Below, one piece after another: positions 56,753-64,000 of a stretch of 64,000 nucleotides of DNA. The DNA is from Acidimicrobiales bacterium. GTDB lineage: Bacteria > Actinomycetota > Acidimicrobiia > Acidimicrobiales > Poriferisodalaceae. The notes below the pieces were generated by a model. It saw only the letters and a list, made by a program, of their open reading frames with translations. It was not told the origin of the DNA and made no database searches. The DNA lies in assembly GCA_041394185.1 (NCBI GenBank), contig JAWKIQ010000001.1:1240001-1304000 (forward strand). Reading direction: 5' to 3'. A program made the translations under genes and the position numbers. Each line of letters opens with the position of its first letter. Positions within the stretch are counted from its first letter, which is position 1.

Positions 56753-57343
56753 TCACAGGCCCATATGAGGTGCGGGGTCGATCGGTTCGCCGTCGACCCG
56801 CAACTCGAGGTGCAGGTGGGCGCCGGTGACGAACCCGGTAGAGCCCACCGAACCCAACTGTTCGCCGGAAGACAACTGCTGACCGACCTCGACGGCCACA
56901 CTCGACAGGTGGGCGTAGATGGTGGCCACTCGCCCGCCGTGATCGAGTACGACCGTATTGCCGTAGGCGCTGCGACTGTCGACGGCCACGACGGTGCCAT
57001 CGGCAGCGGCCACGATCGGGGTGCCGCCCGCGGCGGCGATGTCGGCACCGGCATGAAGGATCGGGATGCCCCAGATGGGGTGGGTCCTGATGCCGAAGCG
57101 CGACGACAGCGGACCTGCCACCGGCTTGACGAAGTCGGGTAGCTCGCCGACCTGATCGCATGCCTGCGCAAAGGCCAGCTGTTCGGCGATGGAGGCCCCA
57201 TCGATGGCGGTTGCCGACGACGTGTAGCCCGGCAGTGGCACGTCGATGGGCACGGTCAGCAACCAAACCCCCGAGGTGCTGACCGATGCTCCGATCACCG
57301 ACTCAGACCTGCAGACCGCCGCTGCCGATGGGGTGCGCTGCAC
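56753..57343 (-). CDS. M23 metallopeptidase domain, C-terminal part of a frame-broken secreted protein
   Basis: Encodes a lysostaphin-type M23 domain: LHAGADIAAAGGTPIVAAADG (H-x3-D zinc site) and GAHLHLEL (HxH), with the FGIRTHPIWG segment of the family. M23 enzymes cut peptidoglycan cross-bridges. The first residues (QRTPSAAAV) are out-of-frame reading of the last propeller unit; meaningful protein begins at about SESVIGASVSTSGVWLL. With two extra bases removed, it joins the upstream repeat protein at 57295-58095. Confidence 0.82.
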   Translation of the reverse strand: MQRTPSAAAVCRSESVIGASVSTSGVWLLTVPIDVPLPGYTSSATAIDGASIAEQLAFAQACDQVGELPDFVKPVAGPLSSRFGIRTHPIWGIPILHAGADIAAAGGTPIVAAADGTVVAVDSRSAYGNTVVLDHGGRVATIYAHLSSVAVEVGQQLSSGEQLGSVGSTGFVTGAHLHLELRVDGEPIDPAPHMGL

Positions 57344-58095
57344 CGGCCGAACGAATGCACCTGCGAGTCGGCGCTGACCACCCAGTAGCCGCCCGAGCCG
57401 TCGGTACCGATCGAGATGGCATCGAGTGAGCGGGCTGGGTCAACCGCCGAACCGTGAAACTCTGCGGTTGGCCCGAATGTGAATATCCCGCCGTCGCTGG
57501 CCAGCAACCAATAGCCGCCACCGTCGGGGGAAGCGGCCATGCCGATGATCGGCTCGTCGAGGTCGATGGCGCCTGCCGAGCCGTGGAAGGCGGCCGACCC
57601 GAAGGAGAAGACCCCGCCGTCTGAGGCCACGAGCCAATAGCCACGGCCGTCGGGGGTCGGGGCCATACCCACCACCGGTTCGGTCAGTGCGATGCCGCCC
57701 ATCGATCCGTAGAAGCCGGCGTCTCCGAAGGCGAACACCCCACCGTCGGTGGCAACCAACCAATAGCCTTCGCCGCTGGCGGTGGGCGCCATGCCGACCA
57801 CCGGCTCGTCAAGCACCACGCCACCGATAGACCCCTTGAATGGTGCGTCTCCGAAGGCGAACACACCTCCGTCGGACGCCGCCATCCAGTAGCCGCCACC
57901 CCCGGGCAGTTCGGCGATGGCAACCACCTCGTCGACCAACTCGATGCCGTCGAGGTCGCCATAGTGCTGCGACCCGTCCAACGGCTCGACCTTGGGGCCG
58001 TCCGCGGCAGTGGCCACCCCTGCCACCGCCAACACCACCGCGAATATCAGCGCCAGAACCGAGATTGGGCTGCGGGACGCCTGGGGTGCTCTCAT
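57295..58095 (-). CDS. Secreted GYW-DGG repeat (propeller-like) protein, N-terminal part
   Basis: A signal peptide (SVLALIFAVVLAVAGVATAA) is followed by five units of about 45 residues of the kind YWLVASDGGVFAFGDA-FYGSMGG, a repeat abundant in Acidimicrobiia secreted proteins. The frame ends in CSAPHRQRR and a stop, but the sixth unit continues in other frames (FGAAHPIGSGGLQ, then SESVIGASVSTSGVWLL) into the M23 domain. Removing a C near 57350 and a G near 57308 joins them. ATG 58095 is chosen over TTG 58110. Confidence 0.8.
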   Translation of the reverse strand: MRAPQASRSPISVLALIFAVVLAVAGVATAADGPKVEPLDGSQHYGDLDGIELVDEVVAIAELPGGGGYWMAASDGGVFAFGDAPFKGSIGGVVLDEPVVGMAPTASGEGYWLVATDGGVFAFGDAGFYGSMGGIALTEPVVGMAPTPDGRGYWLVASDGGVFSFGSAAFHGSAGAIDLDEPIIGMAASPDGGGYWLLASDGGIFTFGPTAEFHGSAVDPARSLDAISIGTDGSGGYWVVSADSQVHSFGRCSAPHRQRRSAGLSR

Positions 58096-58207
58096 CGACG
58101 GGTTATTCAAACAGGCCCGGCCGTGCCGGTGGTGGCTTTCGCCGCGATCGGCGAGATAATCCCGCTCGGCACGACGCCATGACGTCCATCAGTTCGAAAC
58201 GCCCACC

Positions 58208-59281
58208 ATGACCAACCGCTCGAAAAACACAGCATCGTCGGTGATCGTCGTAGTGCCGTGGTACGGCGGGTCGCACCGTGCTTGGGCCGACGGGTGGCGC
58301 TCGGTCAGCCGCCACCGCATCGAACTGGTAGCCACCGCACCACGCACGTGGCGCCATCGGATGTTGTCAGGCACCGCCGAGCTGGCCGACGAGCTCGAAG
58401 CCGCGGCCAGCCGGCACGGAACCCCCGACGTCGTCGTGGTCAGCAGCCTCACCGACACCGCTGCGCTGCTCGGCCTGGCCAGGCGCGCTGTTGGCGACGC
58501 CGCCATAGTTCAGTACCAGCACGAGTCGCAGTTGTTGCACCCTTCACTGCAACCCGGCGACCGGCATCTGGTCGACATCGAGTGGCGTTCGATGGCAGCG
58601 GCCGACGCTGTTTGGTTCAACAGCGACTTCCACCGCAACCTGTATCTGTCGACGTGCCCCCACGACACCAGCTCGCTAGCGGCCAGGTCGTCGACAATGC
58701 CGGTGGGTGTCGATCTGAGTCAGATAGCGGTCGACCGGCGGCCCGCCAGCGACCCATCGAGGTCGGTGCGCCTGCTGTTCAACCAGCGCTGGGATGCCGA
58801 CAAGCGGCCCCAGCGGGTCGTGGCGGCGCTGGCGAGCGCGGCCGCTGCGGGCGCCCGGTTCGAGGTCGTGCTGGCCGGCGAACAACCACCCGACGACGAC
58901 AGGGGCCTGTTGTCGGCCTGCGAACGCCTGGGCCAGCGGGTCGTTCACGCCGGCACGGCAACGCGCTCTCGTTATCTCGAACTGCTCCACACCTGCGACG
59001 CGGTGGTGGGCGACCCGCTCCACGAGTTCTTCGGGGTGGCCGCTGTCGAGGCTATGGCTGCGGGTTGTCACCCGCTCTTACCCCAGGCGCTTTCGTACCC
59101 CGAGTTGGTCGACCACCCCCAACGCCTGCTGCATCGGTCGCACGACCTGGTGGCCCAGATCATCACCTTCTGCGCAGACCCACCCGCACCAGACGCCACT
59201 CTGGCGGCCCACGTGCGGCGCTTCGATTGGAGCCGGATCGGCCCTCTCTACGACGAAGCCATCGCCGGCCTGGCACGATAG
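58208..59281 (+). CDS. tRNA-queuosine mannosyltransferase-like glycosyltransferase (DUF3524)
   Basis: A 357-aa GT4-type protein with the DUF3524 N-terminal signature VVPWYGGSHRAWADGWR, then QYQHESQLLHP and a C-terminal Rossmann half with HEFFGVAAVEAMAAGCHPLLP (nucleotide-sugar motif). Homologues in animals (QTMAN/GTDC1) mannosylate queuosine in tRNA-Asp; bacterial relatives are common and may share that role. No queuosine synthesis gene is in the window. Followed 4 bp later by the DNA ligase. Confidence 0.82.
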   Translation: MTNRSKNTASSVIVVVPWYGGSHRAWADGWRSVSRHRIELVATAPRTWRHRMLSGTAELADELEAAASRHGTPDVVVVSSLTDTAALLGLARRAVGDAAIVQYQHESQLLHPSLQPGDRHLVDIEWRSMAAADAVWFNSDFHRNLYLSTCPHDTSSLAARSSTMPVGVDLSQIAVDRRPASDPSRSVRLLFNQRWDADKRPQRVVAALASAAAAGARFEVVLAGEQPPDDDRGLLSACERLGQRVVHAGTATRSRYLELLHTCDAVVGDPLHEFFGVAAVEAMAAGCHPLLPQALSYPELVDHPQRLLHRSHDLVAQIITFCADPPAPDATLAAHVRRFDWSRIGPLYDEAIAGLAR

Positions 59282-59285
59282 GACG

Positions 59286-60350
59286 ATGCTGCCGGTGACA
59301 CCCCCGATCAAGCCGATGCTCGCAAAGGCGATTGCGGCCATCCCCGAGGGGTCAGACCTGTCGTTCGAACCCAAGTGGGACGGGTTTCGCTGCATCGTGT
59401 TTCGCGACGGCGATGATGTTCATCTGGGCTCCAGAAACGAGCGCCCCCTCACCCGCTACTTCCCCGAATTGATCGAGCCGCTGCGCTCGTGCCTGCCCGA
59501 ACGAGCCGTGGTCGACGGCGAGATAATCGTGGCCCTCGACGACCACCTGGCCTTCGATGCCCTGCAACAGCGAATCCACCCCGCCGAATCTCGAGTCGAG
59601 TTGCTGGCCGCGCAGACGCCGGCTCAGTTCGTGGCCTTTGACCTGCTGGCGCTGGGCGACGACAACTTGATGGGCCGACCGTTTCGCGAGCGCCGCGCTG
59701 CGCTGGAGACCATCGCCGCCGGTTTCGAGCACCCGATACACCTGGTGCGCGCCACCACCGACCACCAGACGGCCGTCGTCTGGCACCGCAGATTCGAGGG
59801 TGCGGGCCTCGACGGCCTCATCGCCAAACCGCTCGACGGCGTCTACGAGCCCAACAAGCGGGTTCAGTTCAAGATCAAGCACACCCGCACCGCCGACGTG
59901 GTTGTGGCGGGCTACCGCATGCACAAGGACGGCGCTGGTGTCGGGTCGCTGGTGGTCGGCATGTACGACGAACAAGACCGGCTGCAGCACATGGGTGTGG
60001 CCGCGAGCTTCGCCGCCAAGTTCCGAACCCAGCTACTGGAGCTTCTGGAGCCACACGTACTGGCCGATCCTTCCGCTCACCCGTGGGCTCACTGGATGGA
60101 CCCCGCCGCGCACGAACACGGGGTGATGCCGGGCTCGCCACACCGGTGGAGCGGGGCCAAGGGCGACCAATCCTGGATTCCGCTCGATTGCCGGCTTGTG
60201 GTCGAGGTCAAGTACGAGGCGACCCTCAACGGGCGGTTCCGCGGCACCACCAGGTTCGTGCGATGGAGGCCAGATCGCGACGCGCTTTCGTGCCGGTTCG
60301 ACCAGCTCGAAGAACCCGTTCCGGTGGGCCTGTCCGAAGTGTTGTCTTGA
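59286..60350 (+). CDS. ligC: ATP-dependent DNA ligase (LigC type)
   Basis: A 354-aa ligase close in length to mycobacterial LigC. The adenylated lysine is in EPKWDGFRC (KxDG motif); VVDGEII, FVAFDLLAL, GLIAKPL and VQFKIKHTR are motifs III-V. No ligase polymerase or nuclease domain and no Ku gene nearby, so it is not the LigD NHEJ enzyme. ATG 59286 is 4 bp after the preceding stop. Confidence 0.94.
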   Translation: MLPVTPPIKPMLAKAIAAIPEGSDLSFEPKWDGFRCIVFRDGDDVHLGSRNERPLTRYFPELIEPLRSCLPERAVVDGEIIVALDDHLAFDALQQRIHPAESRVELLAAQTPAQFVAFDLLALGDDNLMGRPFRERRAALETIAAGFEHPIHLVRATTDHQTAVVWHRRFEGAGLDGLIAKPLDGVYEPNKRVQFKIKHTRTADVVVAGYRMHKDGAGVGSLVVGMYDEQDRLQHMGVAASFAAKFRTQLLELLEPHVLADPSAHPWAHWMDPAAHEHGVMPGSPHRWSGAKGDQSWIPLDCRLVVEVKYEATLNGRFRGTTRFVRWRPDRDALSCRFDQLEEPVPVGLSEVLS

Positions 60351-60403
60351 GCAGGCCCACACGTGCTGCGCCAAACGATTCCAGAACTCGAAAGTGAGCC
60401 TCA

Positions 60404-61210
60404 GTGAGCAACGACAACAGCCTTGCGGGCGTGGCGGCCCTGGTGACCGGCGGCGGATCGGGCATCGGTATGGCCTGCGCCAGGCGACTGGTGGCCGACG
60501 GAGCTGCCGTAACGCTGATGGGGCGGCGAATAGACAAGCTTCGTGATGCCGCCAGGGCGCTGAGCGCCGAGGCTGGCGGCGGCGCCCAGGTCACCTTCCA
60601 CAGCGGCGACGTCGCCAACGAAGACCATGTGGCCTCTGCGGTGGCAGCAGCAGCCGAAACAACCGGTCGGCTGGGCGTGGTGGTGGCGGCGGCAGGCACC
60701 GGCGGCGGGGCCGGGCCGGTCGGCAGCATCGACATCGAACAGTGGAATCGCACCCTCGCCGTGAACCTCACTGGCGTTCTGGCCTGCATCAAGCACGGGT
60801 CAAACGCCATGACCCAAGGCGGGTCGATCGTGGCGGTGTCGTCGATAGCGGGCGGCCTGACCCACCGGCTGATGACCACCTACTGCGTCAGCAAAGCCGG
60901 GCTGGAGATGTTGGTGCGCAACGCGGCCGACGAGCTGGGAGCCAAGGGCATCAGGGTCAACGCCGTGCGCCCTGGACTGGTGCCCACCGAGCTGGCCGAT
61001 GCGCTGGCGTCGAACCCGGCGATCGTCGACGAGTATCTGTCGCTGATGCCCCTGGGCCGGTTGGGCCAGCCCCAGGACGTCGCCGACCTGGTCGGGTTCC
61101 TGGCCGGCCCCCAGTCTTCGTGGATAACCGGCCAGATCGTGGGGGTCGACGGAGGACACACGCTGCGGCGGGGGCCAGACATCACGGTCGGGTTCAGCGG
61201 TCGGCAATGA
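60404..61210 (+). CDS. Short-chain dehydrogenase/reductase
   Basis: A 268-aa SDR with the cofactor motif TGGGSGIGMACARRL, Asp in GDVANEDHV, AAAGTGGGAG in place of NNAG, the catalytic Ser in VAVSSIAGG and the YxxxK in TYCVSKAGLEM. Substrate unknown. The GTG start has GAGCC upstream and its stop overlaps the DUF4031 start (ATGA). Confidence 0.93.
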   Translation: MSNDNSLAGVAALVTGGGSGIGMACARRLVADGAAVTLMGRRIDKLRDAARALSAEAGGGAQVTFHSGDVANEDHVASAVAAAAETTGRLGVVVAAAGTGGGAGPVGSIDIEQWNRTLAVNLTGVLACIKHGSNAMTQGGSIVAVSSIAGGLTHRLMTTYCVSKAGLEMLVRNAADELGAKGIRVNAVRPGLVPTELADALASNPAIVDEYLSLMPLGRLGQPQDVADLVGFLAGPQSSWITGQIVGVDGGHTLRRGPDITVGFSGRQ

Positions 61211-61779
61211 CGATTCTGGTCGATGCCGCCATCTGGCCTTGGCGCGGCAGGCGGTGGGCCCACATGGTGTCGGACACCTCCCACGACGAGCTGCACCACT
61301 TTGCGGTGTCCATCGGAAAGCGCAGGGTGGCGTTCCAGGGCGACCACTACGACGTAGACGAGGACGAACGCCTGCGGGCGATCAAGGCCGGAGCCGTGTC
61401 TGTCAACGCACGAGACATCGTGCGAGCGCTGCGCAGCGCCGGGCTGAGGGTCAAACCCGGACACTCCGAGGGCTGGCAGTGGCTGGCGGCCAGGGTTCAG
61501 ATCGACCACGAACAGCATCTGGCCGAGGTGTGCGCTCCGCTGGGTGCGGCGGGCGACGAGGCGGTCACCCTGGGGCGGGCGCTGATAGACGAACTCGGCC
61601 AGGTCGAGCTGTCGGCGTTTGCTCGGCCAAGCGAGGTCGCAGCCATGGTTGCGGTGCCAGATGAGTCATTGCGCGAAGCTGCCGTCGGCACAGCACGGGC
61701 AGCCTTGGGGCCCAGGCTGCCGCACTGGTTCGTCGCCGGGCATGGCCCGTTCGTGGCCGAGCGTATCCAACCCGGGTGA
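61207..61779 (+). CDS. DUF4031 family protein with C-terminal extension
   Basis: A 190-aa protein. Residues 1-75 match DUF4031 (ILVDAAIWPWRGRRWAHMVSD, ELHHFAVSIG, FQGDHYDVDEDERLRAIKAG), a short family of unknown role. The last 100 residues are an Ala-rich helical region not usually part of the domain. Coupled to the SDR gene by ATGA overlap. Confidence 0.85.
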   Translation: MTILVDAAIWPWRGRRWAHMVSDTSHDELHHFAVSIGKRRVAFQGDHYDVDEDERLRAIKAGAVSVNARDIVRALRSAGLRVKPGHSEGWQWLAARVQIDHEQHLAEVCAPLGAAGDEAVTLGRALIDELGQVELSAFARPSEVAAMVAVPDESLREAAVGTARAALGPRLPHWFVAGHGPFVAERIQPG

Positions 61780-61806
61780 GGCGCCCCGACGCACCCGAAT
61801 GCTGCG

Positions 61807-62373
61807 TCAAACGTCGCGCAGACCGTCGAAGATCAGGGCCGTAGCCAGCACCATCAGCACGACACCTGCGAAGCGAACGACATGGCCCGCCCAGCCACCA
61901 CCTCGCAAACCCCCTGCGAACCAGGTGAGGCCCACGCCGACAACCGCTCCCGCGAGCACCAGGGCGACGCCGTGGTCGCTGCCCACCGAGATCGACGCCG
62001 CCACCGTCACCGGGCCAGACAACACCGGATAGGCGACCGGCCACAGATTGTGCGCCAGACCCGCTCGACCGTTCGAATAAGCGGCCTGCTCGGGCCGGCT
62101 GCCCCAGCCCAGGGTGCGCGCCAAACCAACCGCAGCCACCACCAGGCCGGTGGCGATCCTGAAGGTCTCCGTGTCGACCTCGAGCCAATCGAGTATCGGG
62201 CCAGACAGCCAGGCCAGAAGCGTCATCGCCACACCCACGACCGTCGCGCACCCGACCGCGACCGATCTGGCCCGCCTGTGGGTTTCGGCCGAGTCGAGCG
62301 ACCACCCGAGCGCGGCGGGAACCCGCCACCAACCGAGCGCCATGATCGTCAACAACAGTGCTCTGGCTGTCAC
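61807..62373 (-). CDS. MarC-like integral membrane protein
   Basis: A 188-aa protein with six hydrophobic segments. The middle section GPILDWLEVDTETFRIATGL resembles the MarC family, as does the later LSGPVTVAASISVG. MarC proteins have no settled transport substrate. The GTG at 62373 overlaps the stop of the upstream secreted protein (GTGA). Confidence 0.62.
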   Translation of the reverse strand: MTARALLLTIMALGWWRVPAALGWSLDSAETHRRARSVAVGCATVVGVAMTLLAWLSGPILDWLEVDTETFRIATGLVVAAVGLARTLGWGSRPEQAAYSNGRAGLAHNLWPVAYPVLSGPVTVAASISVGSDHGVALVLAGAVVGVGLTWFAGGLRGGGWAGHVVRFAGVVLMVLATALIFDGLRDV

Positions 62374-63572
62374 GGGCGGCCCTCCAGGACCTCGCGAGCG
62401 AAGATCAGCGTCGACAGGGTGTGCTGCTGATCGTCGACCTGGGTGATGTCGTCGGTGAACCAGGCACCTACCTCTAGCCCGGCGTCTGTGCGCACATCCT
62501 GAGGCTGGACCTGACGCTCGACCAGCGTCGCTGCGGTGCACAACAGATGCCGCTCGAGATCGGGCCGCATGGGCGCCAGCGCCGGGGTGCGGGACAGGCC
62601 GGCCAGCCCCTCCCCCAGTGCCCCAACGCCGGCTCCGAGCGCCTGGTCGAACCTGACCCAACGTTGGATGCCTTCACCCGACCGTTGCGACTCGACCCTG
62701 ATCATCACGGCGAAGTCGCCCGCCAGGCGCTCGAGATACTCGGTCTCGTCAAGCGTGGGCTGCCACCGATCGCCCAACTCGGCCACCGTGTAGGCGATCC
62801 AGTGGTCGGGCGCCCGCAGCAGCAGGCCCTCGTGCCGCCGTCGGTCGTGAACCACATAACCCACGATGTCGATGGCGGCATTACCCCACCCTTCGCCGGG
62901 AAACATCCGCTCGAGCATGGCCAGCCCCCACGAAGCCTCACCGGTGGCGAATATTCCGTATTGCCCCGCCACGGGTTGGCCCGTTGCCGGATCCCACTCG
63001 ACCGCGATCGCTCCGTTGGGTTCGATCTGCCCCAGCAGGAACCGTCCCAACTGGCGCATCAGATCGTCATAGCCGGTGTCGCCGGTGGCCAGCCTTCGAT
63101 GTGCCAGCGAGGTGATCAACAGTGCCGACGCCCCGATGCGTGGTCGGGCACCACCGACGGTAAACGCCACCGATTGGGGCTGCCCCTGTGCGGTCGTGTC
63201 TATGAGGTTGTCGAGCATGTATTGCAGCGAACGGTCGGTTGGCTCCAGCCATCGAAGGTCTTCGTGTGCGGCGGCCACCTGGTAGAGGGCGTTGGTCATG
63301 GCCGCGTGTCTGGTGACGTTGTAGCCACCAAGGTCTTCACCGGTGACCCTGTTGTAGCGGTATGCGAAGACACCATCTTCTTCGAGGTTCGAGGTGGCCC
63401 AATCGGCGGTGGCTGCGATGGCGATGTCGAGGTCGGCCACGCTCAACTCGGGACAATTCTGCGGCGCGACCAGGCCGATACGAAACACCGACAGTCCGAC
63501 CGCCCAGGCGACGAGATGCATCATCGGCCGTGAAGCCGACCTGCCACGTCCCCGCTGAAGCACAAACCTCAC
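62370..63572 (-). CDS. Secreted alpha-toroid (glycoside-hydrolase-like) protein
   Basis: A 400-aa protein with an N-terminal signal anchor (MMHLVAWAVGLSVFRIGLVA). The rest is repeated helical hairpins (GASALLITSLAHRRLATGD, TGEASWGLAMLERMF, LGRFLLGQIEPNGAIAVEWD) like the alpha/alpha-barrel of glycoside hydrolases or polysaccharide lyases. No catalytic family can be named. GTG 63572 is chosen because TAGCCT (63585-63580) lies 7 nt before it; GTG/ATG starts upstream at 63611 or downstream at 63524 are possible. Confidence 0.66.
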   Translation of the reverse strand: MRFVLQRGRGRSASRPMMHLVAWAVGLSVFRIGLVAPQNCPELSVADLDIAIAATADWATSNLEEDGVFAYRYNRVTGEDLGGYNVTRHAAMTNALYQVAAAHEDLRWLEPTDRSLQYMLDNLIDTTAQGQPQSVAFTVGGARPRIGASALLITSLAHRRLATGDTGYDDLMRQLGRFLLGQIEPNGAIAVEWDPATGQPVAGQYGIFATGEASWGLAMLERMFPGEGWGNAAIDIVGYVVHDRRRHEGLLLRAPDHWIAYTVAELGDRWQPTLDETEYLERLAGDFAVMIRVESQRSGEGIQRWVRFDQALGAGVGALGEGLAGLSRTPALAPMRPDLERHLLCTAATLVERQVQPQDVRTDAGLEVGAWFTDDITQVDDQQHTLSTLIFAREVLEGRP

Positions 63573-63632
63573 CGCCAGCAGGCTAGGTGGGCGGCGGCCG
63601 GCTGCCAGCACCCGAGGTGCAACAATGCCCTT

Positions 63633-64000
63633 GTGTGGCCGGCAGACCCAGCGAGACGAAGGGCGACGAAGCTGGCCGTCAGCGTGGTGGTGCTCGCAGC
63701 CGTGTGGCTGCCTGTCGTGCGTTCGCCGCCCAGAGACTCGTTCCCGCTATCGACCTACCCGATGTTCTCGTCGCTGCTCGAGACGGTGTCCGACGTCGAC
63801 CTGGTGGTGGGTGTGGACCGGTCGGGTTCTGAGATCCGCCTGTCGCCCCAGCTGATCGCAGGCACCGACGAGGTGATCGTCGCCGGCTCGACGGTGCGCC
63901 AGGCGGTGAGAGCGGGCGACACCGAGGCCCTGTGCGCCCTGGTCGCGGACCGGGTCGCACGAAACGGGCCGGCCGAAGTTGTTTCGGTGTTGGTGAAGAC
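63633..64000 (+). CDS. Membrane-anchored protein of unknown function, 3' end cut off
   Basis: Open from GTG 63633 to the end of the window, at least 122 residues. A basic start (RRRATK) precedes one hydrophobic segment (LAVSVVVLAAVWLPVV), an N-terminal signal anchor, then an exported domain with no recognised motif (SFPLSTYPMFSSLLETVSDV). Divergent from the secreted toroid gene, with 60 bp between starts. Confidence 0.65.
   Translation, partial: MWPADPARRRATKLAVSVVVLAAVWLPVVRSPPRDSFPLSTYPMFSSLLETVSDVDLVVGVDRSGSEIRLSPQLIAGTDEVIVAGSTVRQAVRAGDTEALCALVADRVARNGPAEVVSVLVK

Overview
The window is a gene-dense, high-GC actinobacterial chromosome segment. It carries FO synthase for coenzyme F420, a LigC-type DNA ligase, a DUF3151 protein, WS/DGAT neutral-lipid synthesis, many GTG starts and many leaderless promoters. 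Together with the secreted 'GYW-DGG-FAFGDA' repeat protein fused to an M23 peptidase and the sulfide:quinone oxidoreductase/DsrE2 operon, this points to Acidimicrobiia (Ilumatobacter or Microthrix relatives). The taxonomy is inferred from gene content only. I see no rRNA, tRNA, CRISPR array, intact insertion sequence or prophage. No gap between genes exceeds about 165 bp.

Layout. 1-4.5 kb: transketolase (start cut off), transaldolase and a HemY-type porphyrinogen oxidase, tightly coupled. 4.5-6.3 kb: a disrupted DUF222/HNH gene running into a damaged HxlR regulator. 6.3-8.8 kb: fbiC. 8.9-12.6 kb: a sulfur operon made of a HTH-PocR regulator, SQR, DUF1641, a one-cysteine DsrC/TusE-like protein and DsrE2. 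12.6-25.6 kb: housekeeping genes (LOG protein, RNase D, MobA, DUF3151, RpiB, pyruvate kinase, histidine phosphatase, glucan phosphorylase) with a Cys-rich protein paired with an apparently catalytically dead serine hydrolase. 25.7-34.5 kb: acyl-CoA ligase, cobalamin-binding protein, GDPD, HU, lipoprotein, GGT, degenerate GGDEF, FAH and HhH-GPD glycosylase. 34.4-38.8 kb: a five-gene MoxR/DUF58/DUF4129 operon on the minus strand. 38.8-46.5 kb: Gfo/Idh oxidoreductase, two alpha/beta hydrolases, luciferase-like monooxygenase and HrpA. 46.6-49.8 kb: GNAT, class-V aminotransferase, PfkB kinase and PyrE. 49.9-56.1 kb: a storage-lipid locus with acyl-CoA ligase, WS/DGAT, HAD-PlsC fusion, XRE regulator, a phasin-like coiled-coil protein and PlsC. 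56.1-64 kb: lipoprotein, propeller/M23 peptidase, a QTMAN-like glycosyltransferase, LigC, SDR, DUF4031, MarC-like and secreted alpha-toroid proteins.

Three patterns cut across the window. (1) Many genes have a TAnnnT box 6-8 nt before the start codon and no Shine-Dalgarno, which indicates leaderless transcription. Six divergent pairs face each other across only 25-77 bp this way. (2) Four loci show single-base frame breaks in otherwise intact proteins, so either the assembly carries indel errors or these genes are decaying. (3) A palindromic element built on CTTTGCGACAA occurs as a 19-bp inverted repeat, as a lone half beside the DUF222 gene, and as a shorter variant.
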